In this document: positions 7,507-13,886 of the stretch, one piece after another
How positions within the stretch are numbered: the first letter of the stretch is position 1
Layout of the letters: each line of letters opens with the position of its first letter
From: Bacteroidota bacterium
GTDB taxonomy: Bacteria; Bacteroidota; Bacteroidia; Chitinophagales; Chitinophagaceae
DNA length: 42,674 bases
NCBI GenBank assembly: GCA_018267545.1
Contig: JAFDYG010000004.1
Location: 1-42,674, forward strand
Reading direction: 5' to 3'
The notes under the pieces: generated by a model
Seen by the model: the letters and a program-made list of their open reading frames with translations, nothing else
Database searches by the model: none
What the model was told of the DNA's origin: nothing
Translations under genes and position numbers: made by a program

Positions 7507-8517
7507 CTACTCCAGCTTTTTGATTCTATCGGCGGCTTCGGTGAATTCCTTGTCGAGCGCGAGGGCCTGCCGGTAGTATAGGATGGCCTTATCCTTGTGG
7601 CCGGTGGCTTCGTAACAACGGCCGCTCCAGTAATAACCATCGGGATAGGTGTTGGATACTTTGATGGTCATCAGGAAGGTATTGAGGGCTGTGTCGTAGG
7701 CCTTTTGTTCGTAGAGAGCGATGCCTTTTTCGAGATAGGCGTCGGTAAATTTCCAGTCGCGGCGGATACAGGAATCGAACTGGATGATCGCTTTCTTATA
7801 CTGCGTCGTATTGGAATAATAAATGCCTTTGATGAAGTAGGGGTCTAGCAGCTCATGAGCGCTGTCCTTGCTAAGGATGTCGTCACAGATGGTGAGGGAG
7901 CTGGGATTCCGTTGCTCGGCATAGAGATGGGCCAGCTCGAGTCCATATGTTTTGATAGGCTGGAGCTCGTAGGCTTTTCCGAGGGCTTGTATAGCTCCGG
8001 CGGTATCTTTTCCTTTTTGGAGCAGCAGTCCTTTTTCATACCAGGCTTCGAAGTTACCGGAGTCTTTGTGCAGCATGTCCTCGTATTGGCCGAGGGCGTC
8101 GCTGAGCTGGCCTGTTTGCTGGTAGAGTTCGGCCAGTAGAGAGGAGAAGGCGGGGTTGTCCGGGAATTTCTTCTGGCAGTCTTGCAGCAATCGGACGGCC
8201 TGGTTAGACTGACCGAGAATGGAAAGGGTAGAGGCGTAGCGGTAGCCGGTTAGCTCGTCCGGTTTTAGTTCCCAGGAGTTCTGATAGTCTTTGGTCGCCA
8301 GCTCGTGGAGATTATTCCGGGATAGGAGCTCGGCCCTTCTGAAATAAAGTCCTGGTTTGTCAGCTGTGGAGGCATTGGATAAGCTGTCGGTTAGTGGCGC
8401 ATAAGGAGGGCGGTTTAGGGCGGCGGCCTCCTGGTTTTTGTTGGTATTGTTATTACAGCCCGTTATCCAATGTCCAAGGCAGAGCAAGAATAGGAGGGCC
8501 TGCAAAGATTGCTTCAT
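7507..8517 (-). CDS. TPR-repeat lipoprotein
   Basis: A 336-residue lipoprotein. The N-terminus is a short hydrophobic signal ending in the lipobox-like ITGC, followed by an Asn-rich linker (NNNTNKNQ). The rest is a run of about seven tetratricopeptide repeats, for example ALGQYEDMLHKDSGNFEAWYEKGLLL and GYYWSGRCYEATGHKDKAILYYRQAL. TPR domains bind other proteins, so this is probably a periplasm- or outer-membrane-facing scaffold. The partner is unknown. A promoter TTCG-N19-TAGTTTTG (8552-8522 on the minus strand) sits so close that the predicted transcript would begin at the ATG itself. The promoter overlaps the terminator of the upstream gene. Confidence 0.88.
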   Translation of the reverse strand: MKQSLQALLFLLCLGHWITGCNNNTNKNQEAAALNRPPYAPLTDSLSNASTADKPGLYFRRAELLSRNNLHELATKDYQNSWELKPDELTGYRYASTLSILGQSNQAVRLLQDCQKKFPDNPAFSSLLAELYQQTGQLSDALGQYEDMLHKDSGNFEAWYEKGLLLQKGKDTAGAIQALGKAYELQPIKTYGLELAHLYAEQRNPSSLTICDDILSKDSAHELLDPYFIKGIYYSNTTQYKKAIIQFDSCIRRDWKFTDAYLEKGIALYEQKAYDTALNTFLMTIKVSNTYPDGYYWSGRCYEATGHKDKAILYYRQALALDKEFTEAADRIKKLE

Positions 8518-8521
8518 GCGA

Positions 8522-8552
8522 CAAAACTAAGGAAAACTGCCGGCTTACCGAA
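8522..8552 (-). promoter_or_regulatory. Promoter TTCG-N19-TAGTTTTG, predicts leaderless mRNA
   Basis: On the minus strand TTCG (8552-8549) is followed after exactly 19 bases by TAGTTTTG (8529-8522), one mismatch from the Bacteroidota consensus. The start site, normally about 5 bases after the last G, falls at 8517, the A of the ATG. Confidence 0.55.
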
Positions 8553-8576
8553 CGAGGGGGCGGGTATGCCGGCAGT
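8536..8576 (-). terminator. Long hairpin terminator
   Basis: Arms ACTGCCGGC and GCCGGCAGT, extended by TTACC against GGGTA with small mismatches. On the minus strand the stem is followed by TTTTCC. It ends the T9SS protein gene (stop at 8614) and overlaps the promoter of the next gene. Confidence 0.65.
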
Positions 8577-8613
8577 GGGTGTGCCTGGACGCCAGCGGCG
8601 GAGCAGGCGCAGC

Positions 8614-10635
8614 TTAGCGAACCAGCAGCGTAAAGGTCTGGGCTTCCGTGCGGCCGGTGATGCGGACGACGAGCGCGGAGCCGGGCTGTACTTGTGCGGG
8701 CAACTGCAGGGAGTATTGTGTCTGGCCTTTGAGCTGGGTTTGGGTCAGCACCTGGCCGGTCATGGTATACAGGGTAAGGACGAGCTCGCCGGTATTGGGC
8801 GCTGCGATAAAGACGGTGTGTCCGGTGGCCGGGTTGGGGTAGAGCCGGATGGCGGAAGACGTGGTAGTAACGGTCAGGGTGCTCTGGTTGGAATAGAGGA
8901 CCTGGCCATTTTTATCGGTCCGGGCGATGCGATACGATAGGGTTCCGGCGGGGGCGTTGGGGTCGGTGAACTGATAATCCCCGGTAGTATAGCCGCCGGC
9001 GATGAGCTTGCCGAGGATGGTCCATTCATGACCGTCGGAGCTGCGTTCGACCTGGTATTCGGAGGCGGTGTTTGCGACGACGTCGGACCAGCTGAGCTTT
9101 ACAGAACCAGAATTGCCAGACAGGGCTTTGAGGTCGATGCCCGCGACAGCCAGCGTTGTACAGGCAACAGCCCCGGCCGAGTTGAGCGTGGCGCAGCCGT
9201 AGACGAAACCGCTTGCGCAATTATTGGCATAACCGGTGACGGCGCCCTGGTTACAGCTGATGGTGTTCGTCTTGACCTGGTAGACGCTGGTGCCTCCCTG
9301 GAAATTATTGGTGTTGGTATAGAAATAATTGTTGCCGCCGCTGACTTTTAACAGGGAGTTATCCTTTACTACCAGGGTATTATTGGAGCTAAGGTGGGCC
9401 GAGCTGCCGGAGGTGCCGTCACCAATGGTGAGGTTGCTGCTGTTCTCGACGGTAGTATTGTTGCTGGATACGGCCGAGCTGCCGATCATTGTAACCTGGC
9501 TGCCGTCGACGTCGAAGCCGTTGGTGACGGAAAGCGAAGAGCTGCCGGCCATTGTCATCGTACTGTTTCTGATCGTAGAGGAGCTGCCGGTGATCTTGGA
9601 TGAACCGGCCATGCCAAAAGTGCTGCCGGTAACGTCGAAGCCGTTGCTGACGGTCCAGGTATTGCTGCCGTTCATATTCAGGGTACTGCCGTTTTTGATG
9701 GCGGCGGCCGAGGCGCTGATGGAGGCGCTGCTGCTCATCGTCATGACGCTACCGTCGACTGTAAAGCCATTGCTGACATTCCAGGTATTGCTGCCGTTCA
9801 TGGTCAGGCTGCTGCTGCCCTGGATGGTAGCTGCCGAGCTGGTTATCTGGGCGCTTCCGCTCATGACGATGTCGCTGCCGTTCTTAGCGATAATGGCATT
9901 GCTGCTCGTTACTTTGGAGCTGCTGCTGGCCGTCAGGTCGGTATTGTCGAAAGTAAGAGAAGCGGCTTTCAGCTGCGAAGAGCTGCTCATCGTTATGGTG
10001 CTGCCTGTGATGGGCAGGGAGTTGCTGGCGTCGAACGTATTGCTGCCATCCATGACGATGCTGCTGCCTGTATTGATGGTGCTGGAGCCGGATACCTTGA
10101 TGCTGGAGCTGCCGTGCAGGGTAAAGCTGCTGGTGCCGGCGGTAAAAGTATTGTTGATCGTCATCTTCGAGCTGCCGTTGAAGGTAAGTGAAGAGCCGCT
10201 GAAGGTGGCCGAATTGAAAGTGATGGAAGAGCTACCGCTAACGCCTATGCGTGTATTAGTGATTGTAGCCGTATTATTATTGGTATTTAGGTTGGCATTG
10301 ACGGCTACGCTATCGGAATTGAAGGTAACGTTATTGAAAGTGGTTGAAGTGTTGATCAGGACCGTGTCGTTATTGAAAGTAGTAGTATTGTTGCTAAAGT
10401 CGACGCTGGAGCTGATGTTCACCGTACCGCCGTTGAAAGTACAGCCGTTACAGGAGCCTCCGTTCATGGTCAGGATCTTTCCAGGGGTAATATTGATGAT
10501 ACAGCTGGTGCAGCTGGAGCCGACCGCCGTGGTAAAATTGGCGTTATTGGTGATGTTGTAGGTCTGGGCATAGGTATGACCAGAAAGGGATAGTAAAACT
10601 ACGAGTACAGATGATACAATAGGGTTCAGTTTCAT
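8614..10635 (-). CDS. Repetitive T9SS-secreted protein, probable beta-helix adhesin
   Basis: A 673-residue secreted protein. The signal peptide is residues 1-23 (cleavage after TYA). Residues 24-440 are extremely rich in Ser, Asn, Thr and Gly, in short alternating strands such as STLNMNGSNTWTVSNGF. This pattern suggests a right-handed beta-helix. CTSC and CNGC cysteine pairs lie at 42-65. Residues 460-495 are Cys-rich, and 500-590 look like a fibronectin-type domain (VKLSWSDVVANTASEYQVERSSDGHEW). The T9SS type A sorting domain starts at IRLYPNPATGHTVFI near 597. It should therefore be exported by Sec and T9SS and anchored on or released from the cell surface. Adhesion or matrix formation is a guess from composition. 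The gene ends at a strong terminator. Confidence 0.88.
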   Translation of the reverse strand: MKLNPIVSSVLVVLLSLSGHTYAQTYNITNNANFTTAVGSSCTSCIINITPGKILTMNGGSCNGCTFNGGTVNISSSVDFSNNTTTFNNDTVLINTSTTFNNVTFNSDSVAVNANLNTNNNTATITNTRIGVSGSSSITFNSATFSGSSLTFNGSSKMTINNTFTAGTSSFTLHGSSSIKVSGSSTINTGSSIVMDGSNTFDASNSLPITGSTITMSSSSQLKAASLTFDNTDLTASSSSKVTSSNAIIAKNGSDIVMSGSAQITSSAATIQGSSSLTMNGSNTWNVSNGFTVDGSVMTMSSSASISASAAAIKNGSTLNMNGSNTWTVSNGFDVTGSTFGMAGSSKITGSSSTIRNSTMTMAGSSSLSVTNGFDVDGSQVTMIGSSAVSSNNTTVENSSNLTIGDGTSGSSAHLSSNNTLVVKDNSLLKVSGGNNYFYTNTNNFQGGTSVYQVKTNTISCNQGAVTGYANNCASGFVYGCATLNSAGAVACTTLAVAGIDLKALSGNSGSVKLSWSDVVANTASEYQVERSSDGHEWTILGKLIAGGYTTGDYQFTDPNAPAGTLSYRIARTDKNGQVLYSNQSTLTVTTTSSAIRLYPNPATGHTVFIAAPNTGELVLTLYTMTGQVLTQTQLKGQTQYSLQLPAQVQPGSALVVRITGRTEAQTFTLLVR
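9436..9828 (-). repeat. 41-42-residue tandem repeats in the T9SS protein
   Basis: Codons 270 to 400 hold three units beginning TIQGS (270), AIKNG (312) and TIRNS (354), with a partial fourth at TVENS (395). Each contains SNGF or TNGF followed by DGS or TGS. Spacing of the NGF motif is 42 and 41 residues. Each unit splits into two halves of about 21 residues, the size of one beta-helix turn. Confidence 0.7.
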
Positions 10636-10770
10636 ACAGGTCGTTTTTAATGGGATAAGGGATTTACAGGAATAGGTTAGCCAAAAGGGATGCCGATTGT
10701 GTAATCAATTGATAGTCAGCAGTAGTGCGCTAAGTGTAATTATGTATTTTACTCCCAAATATGGAAAGGA

Positions 10771-10783
10771 TTCCCATTGGGAA
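10771..10783. promoter_or_regulatory. Palindrome TTCCC-ATT-GGGAA, candidate operator
   Basis: Second copy of the GGATTCCCA...TGGGAA motif, again followed by ATTTT as at 4199. It lies 136 bases upstream of the T9SS protein gene. On the minus strand a -7-like CATATTTG (10764-10757) follows, so the palindrome would sit between the two promoter boxes. A degenerate version, TCCCAAATATGGAA, lies at 10753-10766. Confidence 0.35.
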
Positions 10784-10874
10784 ATTTTGTTTCAGCCGGG
10801 TTGAGGATGGGAGGGGTGATTTTTATTTCCGGTTTTTGGAGAAAGGAGCTGTGCTTTTTTATGCGGGGTGGTTG

Positions 10875-10882
10875 TAGCTTTG
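10875..10882 (+). promoter_or_regulatory. -7 box TAGCTTTG
   Basis: Matches TAnnTTTG, 20 bases before the ATG at 10903, with a T-rich stretch near the -33 position. It supports the start at 10903 rather than an upstream one. Confidence 0.5.
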
Positions 10883-10902
10883 GGCCCTTAAAATTTAAGG
10901 AC

Positions 10903-11367
10903 ATGTATATAGGATTATTGCATTTGCATAGCTTTTTACGGTGGGTGATCATTATTCTGGCGATCGTGGCGATTTACAGGAGTTATAGCGGCATGAGCAG
11001 CGGCCGGGTATTTTCCAGCCAGGACAAGCGGGTAAGCCTATTTCTGATGATTTCGGCGCATACGACGCTTCTGATCGGGCTTTATTTGTGGATTGCGGGT
11101 CCCTGGGGATTGGCGAATATCCAAAACCTGGGTTTTGGACCGGTGATGAAGGATTCGGTGTATCGCTTTTTTGCGATCGAGCACATAACAGGGATGCTGA
11201 TCGCTATTGTCCTGATTACGATTGGCCGCGGAGCATCGAAGAAAAATATCCCGGATGCGTCGAAATTCAAGCGGATGTTTTGGATGTTTCTGGTGGCGCT
11301 GGTAATTATCCTGGTAACCGTTCCCTGGCCCTTTAGGGTAGTCGGCAGCGGCCGTCATTGGATATAA
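10903..11367 (+). CDS. Four-helix membrane protein, cytochrome-b-like family
   Basis: A 154-residue integral membrane protein with four hydrophobic segments: WVIIILAIVAIY, LMISAHTTLLIGLYLWI, HITGMLIAIVLITIG and FWMFLVALVIILVTVPW. Histidines occur at the start (LLHLHSF) and in helices 2 and 3 (SAHTT, EHITG). Such paired histidines would suit haem, and similar small Bacteroidota proteins are often named cytochrome B. I see no firm proof of haem binding. I chose ATG 10903 because a TAGCTTTG -7 box lies 20 bases upstream; a longer frame from 10777 would contain this promoter. It stands alone, followed by a strong hairpin at 11396. Confidence 0.75.
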   Translation: MYIGLLHLHSFLRWVIIILAIVAIYRSYSGMSSGRVFSSQDKRVSLFLMISAHTTLLIGLYLWIAGPWGLANIQNLGFGPVMKDSVYRFFAIEHITGMLIAIVLITIGRGASKKNIPDASKFKRMFWMFLVALVIILVTVPWPFRVVGSGRHWI

Positions 11368-11386
11368 GGAAGTCGGAGAGCAGGTA

Positions 11387-11639
11387 TAAATAAAAGCCGC
11401 CACGAGGGTTTAGCTTCGTGGCGGCAATTTTTTTGTCAGGGTCAACATACCTGTTTTCAATGGATTGTTGGATTGGGGTCTTTAGGATCTTGGATTTTGC
11501 ACTACAGTTTCCAGGATTTTTGGATTTTAGTTTTCTTAGGATCTACGGATTTAAACGGGCTCTTAGGGTTTGGATTTATGGTCTTTCGGATGTTTGGATT
11601 CTCTTGGTTTTACTAGGATTTGGGTTGTTTTCGTTTGCT
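11387..11639 (-). ncRNA. Candidate small RNA, copy A of ATCC-doublet family
   Basis: About 250 nt, read on the minus strand. A -7-like box CATCTTTG (11651-11644), with TTTC 20 bases before it, would start the RNA near 11639. The body is poor in G and carries seven doublets of the type ATCC-N4-ATCC (on the plus strand GGAT pairs at 11462/11470, 11485/11492, 11514/11522, 11539/11547, 11566/11572, 11588/11596 and 11616/11622). It ends in the hairpin at 11425-11396 followed by TTTTATTT. No protein-like frame is convincing. The copy at 11845-12296 has the same promoter module and terminator layout. The strand is inferred: the hairpin also has a T-run on the plus strand, so a plus-strand terminator role for the gene at 10903 is possible as well. 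Confidence 0.45.
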
Positions 11640-11792
11640 GATACAAAGATGTAAAGAAATGGGCGGGGAGGGAAACTTATTCGACTAAGGGGTGGTTTGG
11701 CTCGACGAAAGTACCCGAGCCCTCGGCGAAGGGTACGACCGAGGACGCGCGTGGCGAAGCAGCGCGGACGAAGGTCTATAGCCCGACGAACG
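11391..11792. repeat. Repeat unit A of tandem intergenic element
   Basis: Runs from the hairpin at 11396 to the box GCCCGACGAACG at 11781-11792. The segment 11611-11711 aligns without gaps to 12268-12368 at about 90% identity, with the first 45 bases identical. The hairpin, the TTGTCAGGG segment after it, the 16-mer GGATTTTGCACTACAG and two CGACGAA boxes are also shared with unit B. A GC-rich stretch (11712-11780), with GTACCC/GGGTAC arms, occurs only in this copy. Confidence 0.85.
11396..11434. terminator. Bidirectional hairpin terminator of unit A
   Basis: Perfect 10-bp stem GCCGCCACGA / TCGTGGCGGC with a 10-base loop. T7 follows on the plus strand (11428-11434), and TTTTATTTA follows on the minus strand. 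It can end both the gene at 10903-11367 and the proposed minus-strand RNA. Compared with the stem of unit B, four base pairs differ with pairing kept. Confidence 0.8.
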
Positions 11793-11844
11793 TAAATTCT
11801 TCTGTGTAGTGGTGGGAGAGGGGCTTGGCGGGGGGGGAAGGGTA

Positions 11845-12296
11845 AAAATAAAGCCGCCGCAGGTTTGTTTCTGCGGCGGCAATTTCTTGTCAGGGCCAAC
11901 GATCGATTTTTTCAGGCTCATCGTGGGATCATGGATGGGAATCAATTGGAATCATTTGGACGGATTTCACTTTTCCCGAGGTTCTGTTTCCCCTGGCATT
12001 TAATAGTTTTTCGGATCTGGATTTTTCAGGCGGTTTTCATCAAGGACATGGACAATTCGGTTTCTTAGGATTGGGTTCGGGGTCTTTCAGAATTTTGGAT
12101 TGCACTACGGTTTTCTCAGGTTTATTGGATCTTGGTTTTAGGACGTTGGATTTTGCACTACAGTTTTCTAGTTTCTTGGATTTAAGGTTTCTTAGGATTT
12201 CTGGATTTTATAAGTTTCTCAGGGTTTGGATTCGGTTGATTTCGGATGCTTGGATTCTCTCGGTTTTTACTAGGATTTGGGTTGTTTTCGTTTGCT
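11845..12296 (-). ncRNA. Candidate small RNA, copy B of ATCC-doublet family
   Basis: About 450 nt on the minus strand. The promoter module is the same as in copy A: TTTC, 20 bases, then CATCTTTG (12308-12301). The 45 bases around the start are identical. The body holds roughly ten ATCC/AATCC doublets (plus-strand GGAT pairs, for example 12013/12019, 12127/12134, 12194/12203 and 12244/12252) plus a second, degenerate TTGCACTACGG. It is about 200 bases longer than copy A because of extra doublets. It ends at the hairpin 11880-11853 followed by TTTATTTTTA. I found no signal peptide, no stable codon pattern and no conserved frame shared with copy A. As for copy A, transcription and strand are inferred only. 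Confidence 0.42.
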
Positions 12297-12388
12297 GATA
12301 CAAAGATGTAAAACAATGGGAAGGGGAGGAAACTTATTCGACTAAGGAGTGGTTTTGCCCGACGAAAGAAAAGAATGCCCGACGAACG
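11848..12388. repeat. Repeat unit B of tandem intergenic element
   Basis: Second copy of the element. Hairpin start is offset by 457 bases from unit A and the promoter module by 657, so unit B has gained about 200 bases of body. It ends with GCCCGACGAAAG (12357-12368) and GCCCGACGAACG (12377-12388), only 20 bases apart here and about 81 apart in unit A. The response regulator gene ends 45 bases further on, at 12433. Confidence 0.85.
11853..11880. terminator. Hairpin terminator of unit B
   Basis: Perfect 10-bp stem GCCGCCGCAG / CTGCGGCGGC with loop GTTTGTTT. Minus-strand continuation is TTTATTTTTA; plus-strand continuation is AATTTCTTG. The lower six pairs match unit A and the upper four differ as pairs. 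Confidence 0.75.
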
Positions 12389-12432
12389 GAAATATGACTG
12401 GGCGGGAGCCTTGGGACTTGAGGGAGGGGATA

Positions 12433-13158
12433 TTAGAGGATATTGAGCCGGGCGGCTACTTCCTCTTTGTGACCTTTTCCGATAGGTATCTGATTGCCAA
12501 GCAAGTAGATCGTGTTGCCCCGAATATCGTCGATTTTATTGATGTTGACGATATAGGACCGGTGGACTTTGATGAAGATGGGGCCGATGAGCTTTTCTTC
12601 CATGTTCTTTAGCGTGCTATAGGTAATATAGCTTTTGGCGGGGGTGACGAATTTGACGTAGTCCCGCATGCTTTCGAGGAAAAGAATGTCGTCTTTTTTG
12701 ATTTTTACCAGCTTGTCGTCGGCCTTTATAAAGAGAAAGTCGGTATCGGAGATGAGGCTGGGCGCCGGGGCGGCGGGTTGCGCCGTGGGAGCTGCCGCTT
12801 CCTGGAACTGCTGCTGCAGCTTTTGCATGGCTTCCAGGAACCGTTTATAGGTGAAGGGTTTTTTTAGATAGTCGTTTACGTGGTATTGGAAGGCGTCGAA
12901 GGCGTATTCTGTCTTTGAGGTGGTGAGAATGATCTTTGGGGAATAGGTAAGACTATCCAAAAGGTCGAAGCCTGTGGCGCCGGGCATTTCTACGTCTAGA
13001 AAGAGCAAGTCGACTTTTTCCTGATCGAGGAAGGCCAGGGCATCCGCTACATTGAGGAAATGCCCTTTTACTTCGACCAGGTCGCTCTTCTCACAGAACT
13101 TGCGTAGGAAATCCGCAGCGATCTGAATGTCTTCTACTATTATACAAGTGATCTTCAT
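12433..13158 (-). CDS. LytTR-family response regulator
   Basis: A 241-residue cytoplasmic DNA-binding regulator. The receiver domain covers residues 1-120: acidic pair E9-D10 in IIVED, phospho-acceptor D55 in LLFLDVEMPG, T80 in ILTTSKTEYAFDAF, and K100 in YLKKPF. A Pro/Ala/Gln linker follows (about 118-135). The LytTR DNA-binding domain covers 140-241 (FLFIKADDKLVKI, ILFLESMRDYVKF, FIKVHRSYIVNINKI, IPIGKGHKEE). I chose ATG 13158 because the receiver begins right there (MKITCIIVED); a frame to 13212 adds a non-conserved start. An HPt protein gene lies 61 bases upstream on the same strand, and a hybrid kinase is divergent, so it is the likely output of that phosphorelay. Its targets are unknown. 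Confidence 0.93.
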   Translation of the reverse strand: MKITCIIVEDIQIAADFLRKFCEKSDLVEVKGHFLNVADALAFLDQEKVDLLFLDVEMPGATGFDLLDSLTYSPKIILTTSKTEYAFDAFQYHVNDYLKKPFTYKRFLEAMQKLQQQFQEAAAPTAQPAAPAPSLISDTDFLFIKADDKLVKIKKDDILFLESMRDYVKFVTPAKSYITYSTLKNMEEKLIGPIFIKVHRSYIVNINKIDDIRGNTIYLLGNQIPIGKGHKEEVAARLNIL

Positions 13159-13219
13159 CCGAAAACAGAGGTGACCGCCCATGTGGTGCGGCGGCCGGCA
13201 CAACGAAAACAATTACGAA

Positions 13220-13615
13220 TTACCCATTACTCTCATTGAACTGCCTTAACCGGGCATATTCTTTTTCTATTACATGCTGAGCTTTTTCCTTTCTTTGAAT
13301 CAAAATAATATAGTCCACTCTCAATTCGTCCGCACTATTAACGGAACATTTGTTCTCGAATTGTTGACAAAGCTCCTGAAGATCTGTAAAACCTACATAA
13401 CCGAATAAAGTCTTACAGGTATGAACGCTGGTTCCCAATACGGGAAGATTTTTGCTATCGTAGGCAGCTTCTACCCGTTGCCAATAGACGGGCAGGTCTT
13501 TTAAAAAGTCTTCAAAAACTGTTTCTGCGTATAGGGTATCGCCATCGAACAATTCAGCCAGAAAAGAAGCATTCAGGCTTTCATCGAAGACAAATGGTGC
13601 ACGGATTTTTTGCAT
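13220..13615 (-). CDS. Histidine phosphotransfer (HPt) domain protein
   Basis: A 131-residue, mostly helical protein. The phospho-accepting histidine is H65 in the segment SVHTCKTLFGYVG, which replaces the usual AHxLKGxxxxLG. The lysine two residues after the Cys and the following glycines are in place. HPt proteins pass phosphate between the receiver of a hybrid kinase and the receiver of an output regulator. Both are adjacent here: the LytTR regulator downstream and the hybrid kinase on the other side. I chose ATG 13615 (MQKIRAPFVFDES). A longer frame to 13708 is possible but adds a low-complexity KRTKKLQL stretch. It likely forms an operon with the LytTR gene. Confidence 0.85.
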   Translation of the reverse strand: MQKIRAPFVFDESLNASFLAELFDGDTLYAETVFEDFLKDLPVYWQRVEAAYDSKNLPVLGTSVHTCKTLFGYVGFTDLQELCQQFENKCSVNSADELRVDYIILIQRKEKAQHVIEKEYARLRQFNESNG

Positions 13616-13751
13616 GGTTAGTTGCAATTTTTTTGTTCTTTTTTCGTTAGGGGTATATATGTATGAGCTACATATAACAACCTGAACCGAAATTGGAACT
13701 TTATCCATACGGGAAAAGCTTCCAAATTATTGTTTGAAAATCCAATTTGTT

Positions 13752-13877
13752 ATGAAAAAAATTAGACCCTTATTCCTGCTCCTGATTACCGTAGGCGCTA
13801 TTGCTGCATCATCTTCTCCGGCCTATTGTCAGGCGAAATGTAAACTCCCCCAGATAAAAGTCGGTAAACGGGCATAA
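13752..13877 (+). CDS. Putative 41-residue secreted peptide
   Basis: A short frame, ATG 13752 to TAA 13875-13877. The first 25 residues form a textbook signal peptide: KK, then PLFLLLITVGAIAA, then SSSPAYC. The remainder (QAKCKLPQIKVGKRA) is basic and carries a second cysteine. No family is known to me. It lies between the divergent HPt/LytTR genes and the hybrid kinase, ending 9 bases before the kinase start and on the same strand. It could be an exported signal, a small envelope peptide, or an uninformative leader. A clear signal sequence in a correctly placed frame argues for a real gene; its shortness argues for caution. Confidence 0.5.
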   Translation: MKKIRPLFLLLITVGAIAASSSPAYCQAKCKLPQIKVGKRA

Positions 13878-13886
13878 TGGCATTAC

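Noticed and set aside
9329-10561. 410-codon plus-strand frame opposite the T9SS repeat protein
   Set aside because: Its Leu/Val/Glu-rich repetitive product is the mirror of the Ser/Asn/Thr repeats. No start signals, and the minus-strand frame has a signal peptide and sorting domain.
10777-10902. N-terminal extension of the small membrane protein
   Set aside because: It contains the TAGCTTTG promoter box. The conserved-looking start is MYIGLLHLHSF at 10903.
11460-11640. Possible CRISPR array, because of the regular 22-29-base period
   Set aside because: The repeated part is only about 12 bases and varies, spacers are not of fixed length, and no cas gene is near.
11435-12290. CsrB-like sponge RNA on the plus strand, because of many GGA motifs
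   Set aside because: CsrA is generally absent from Bacteroidota, and the promoter-like box and better-placed terminators favour the minus strand. It is kept only as an alternative reading.
11418-12298. Several 60-100 codon frames in the gene-free block
   Set aside because: They arise from the T-rich GGATTT repeats (Phe, Leu, Ile, Asp, Gly strings), are not shared between the two copies in the same frame, and cross the terminators.
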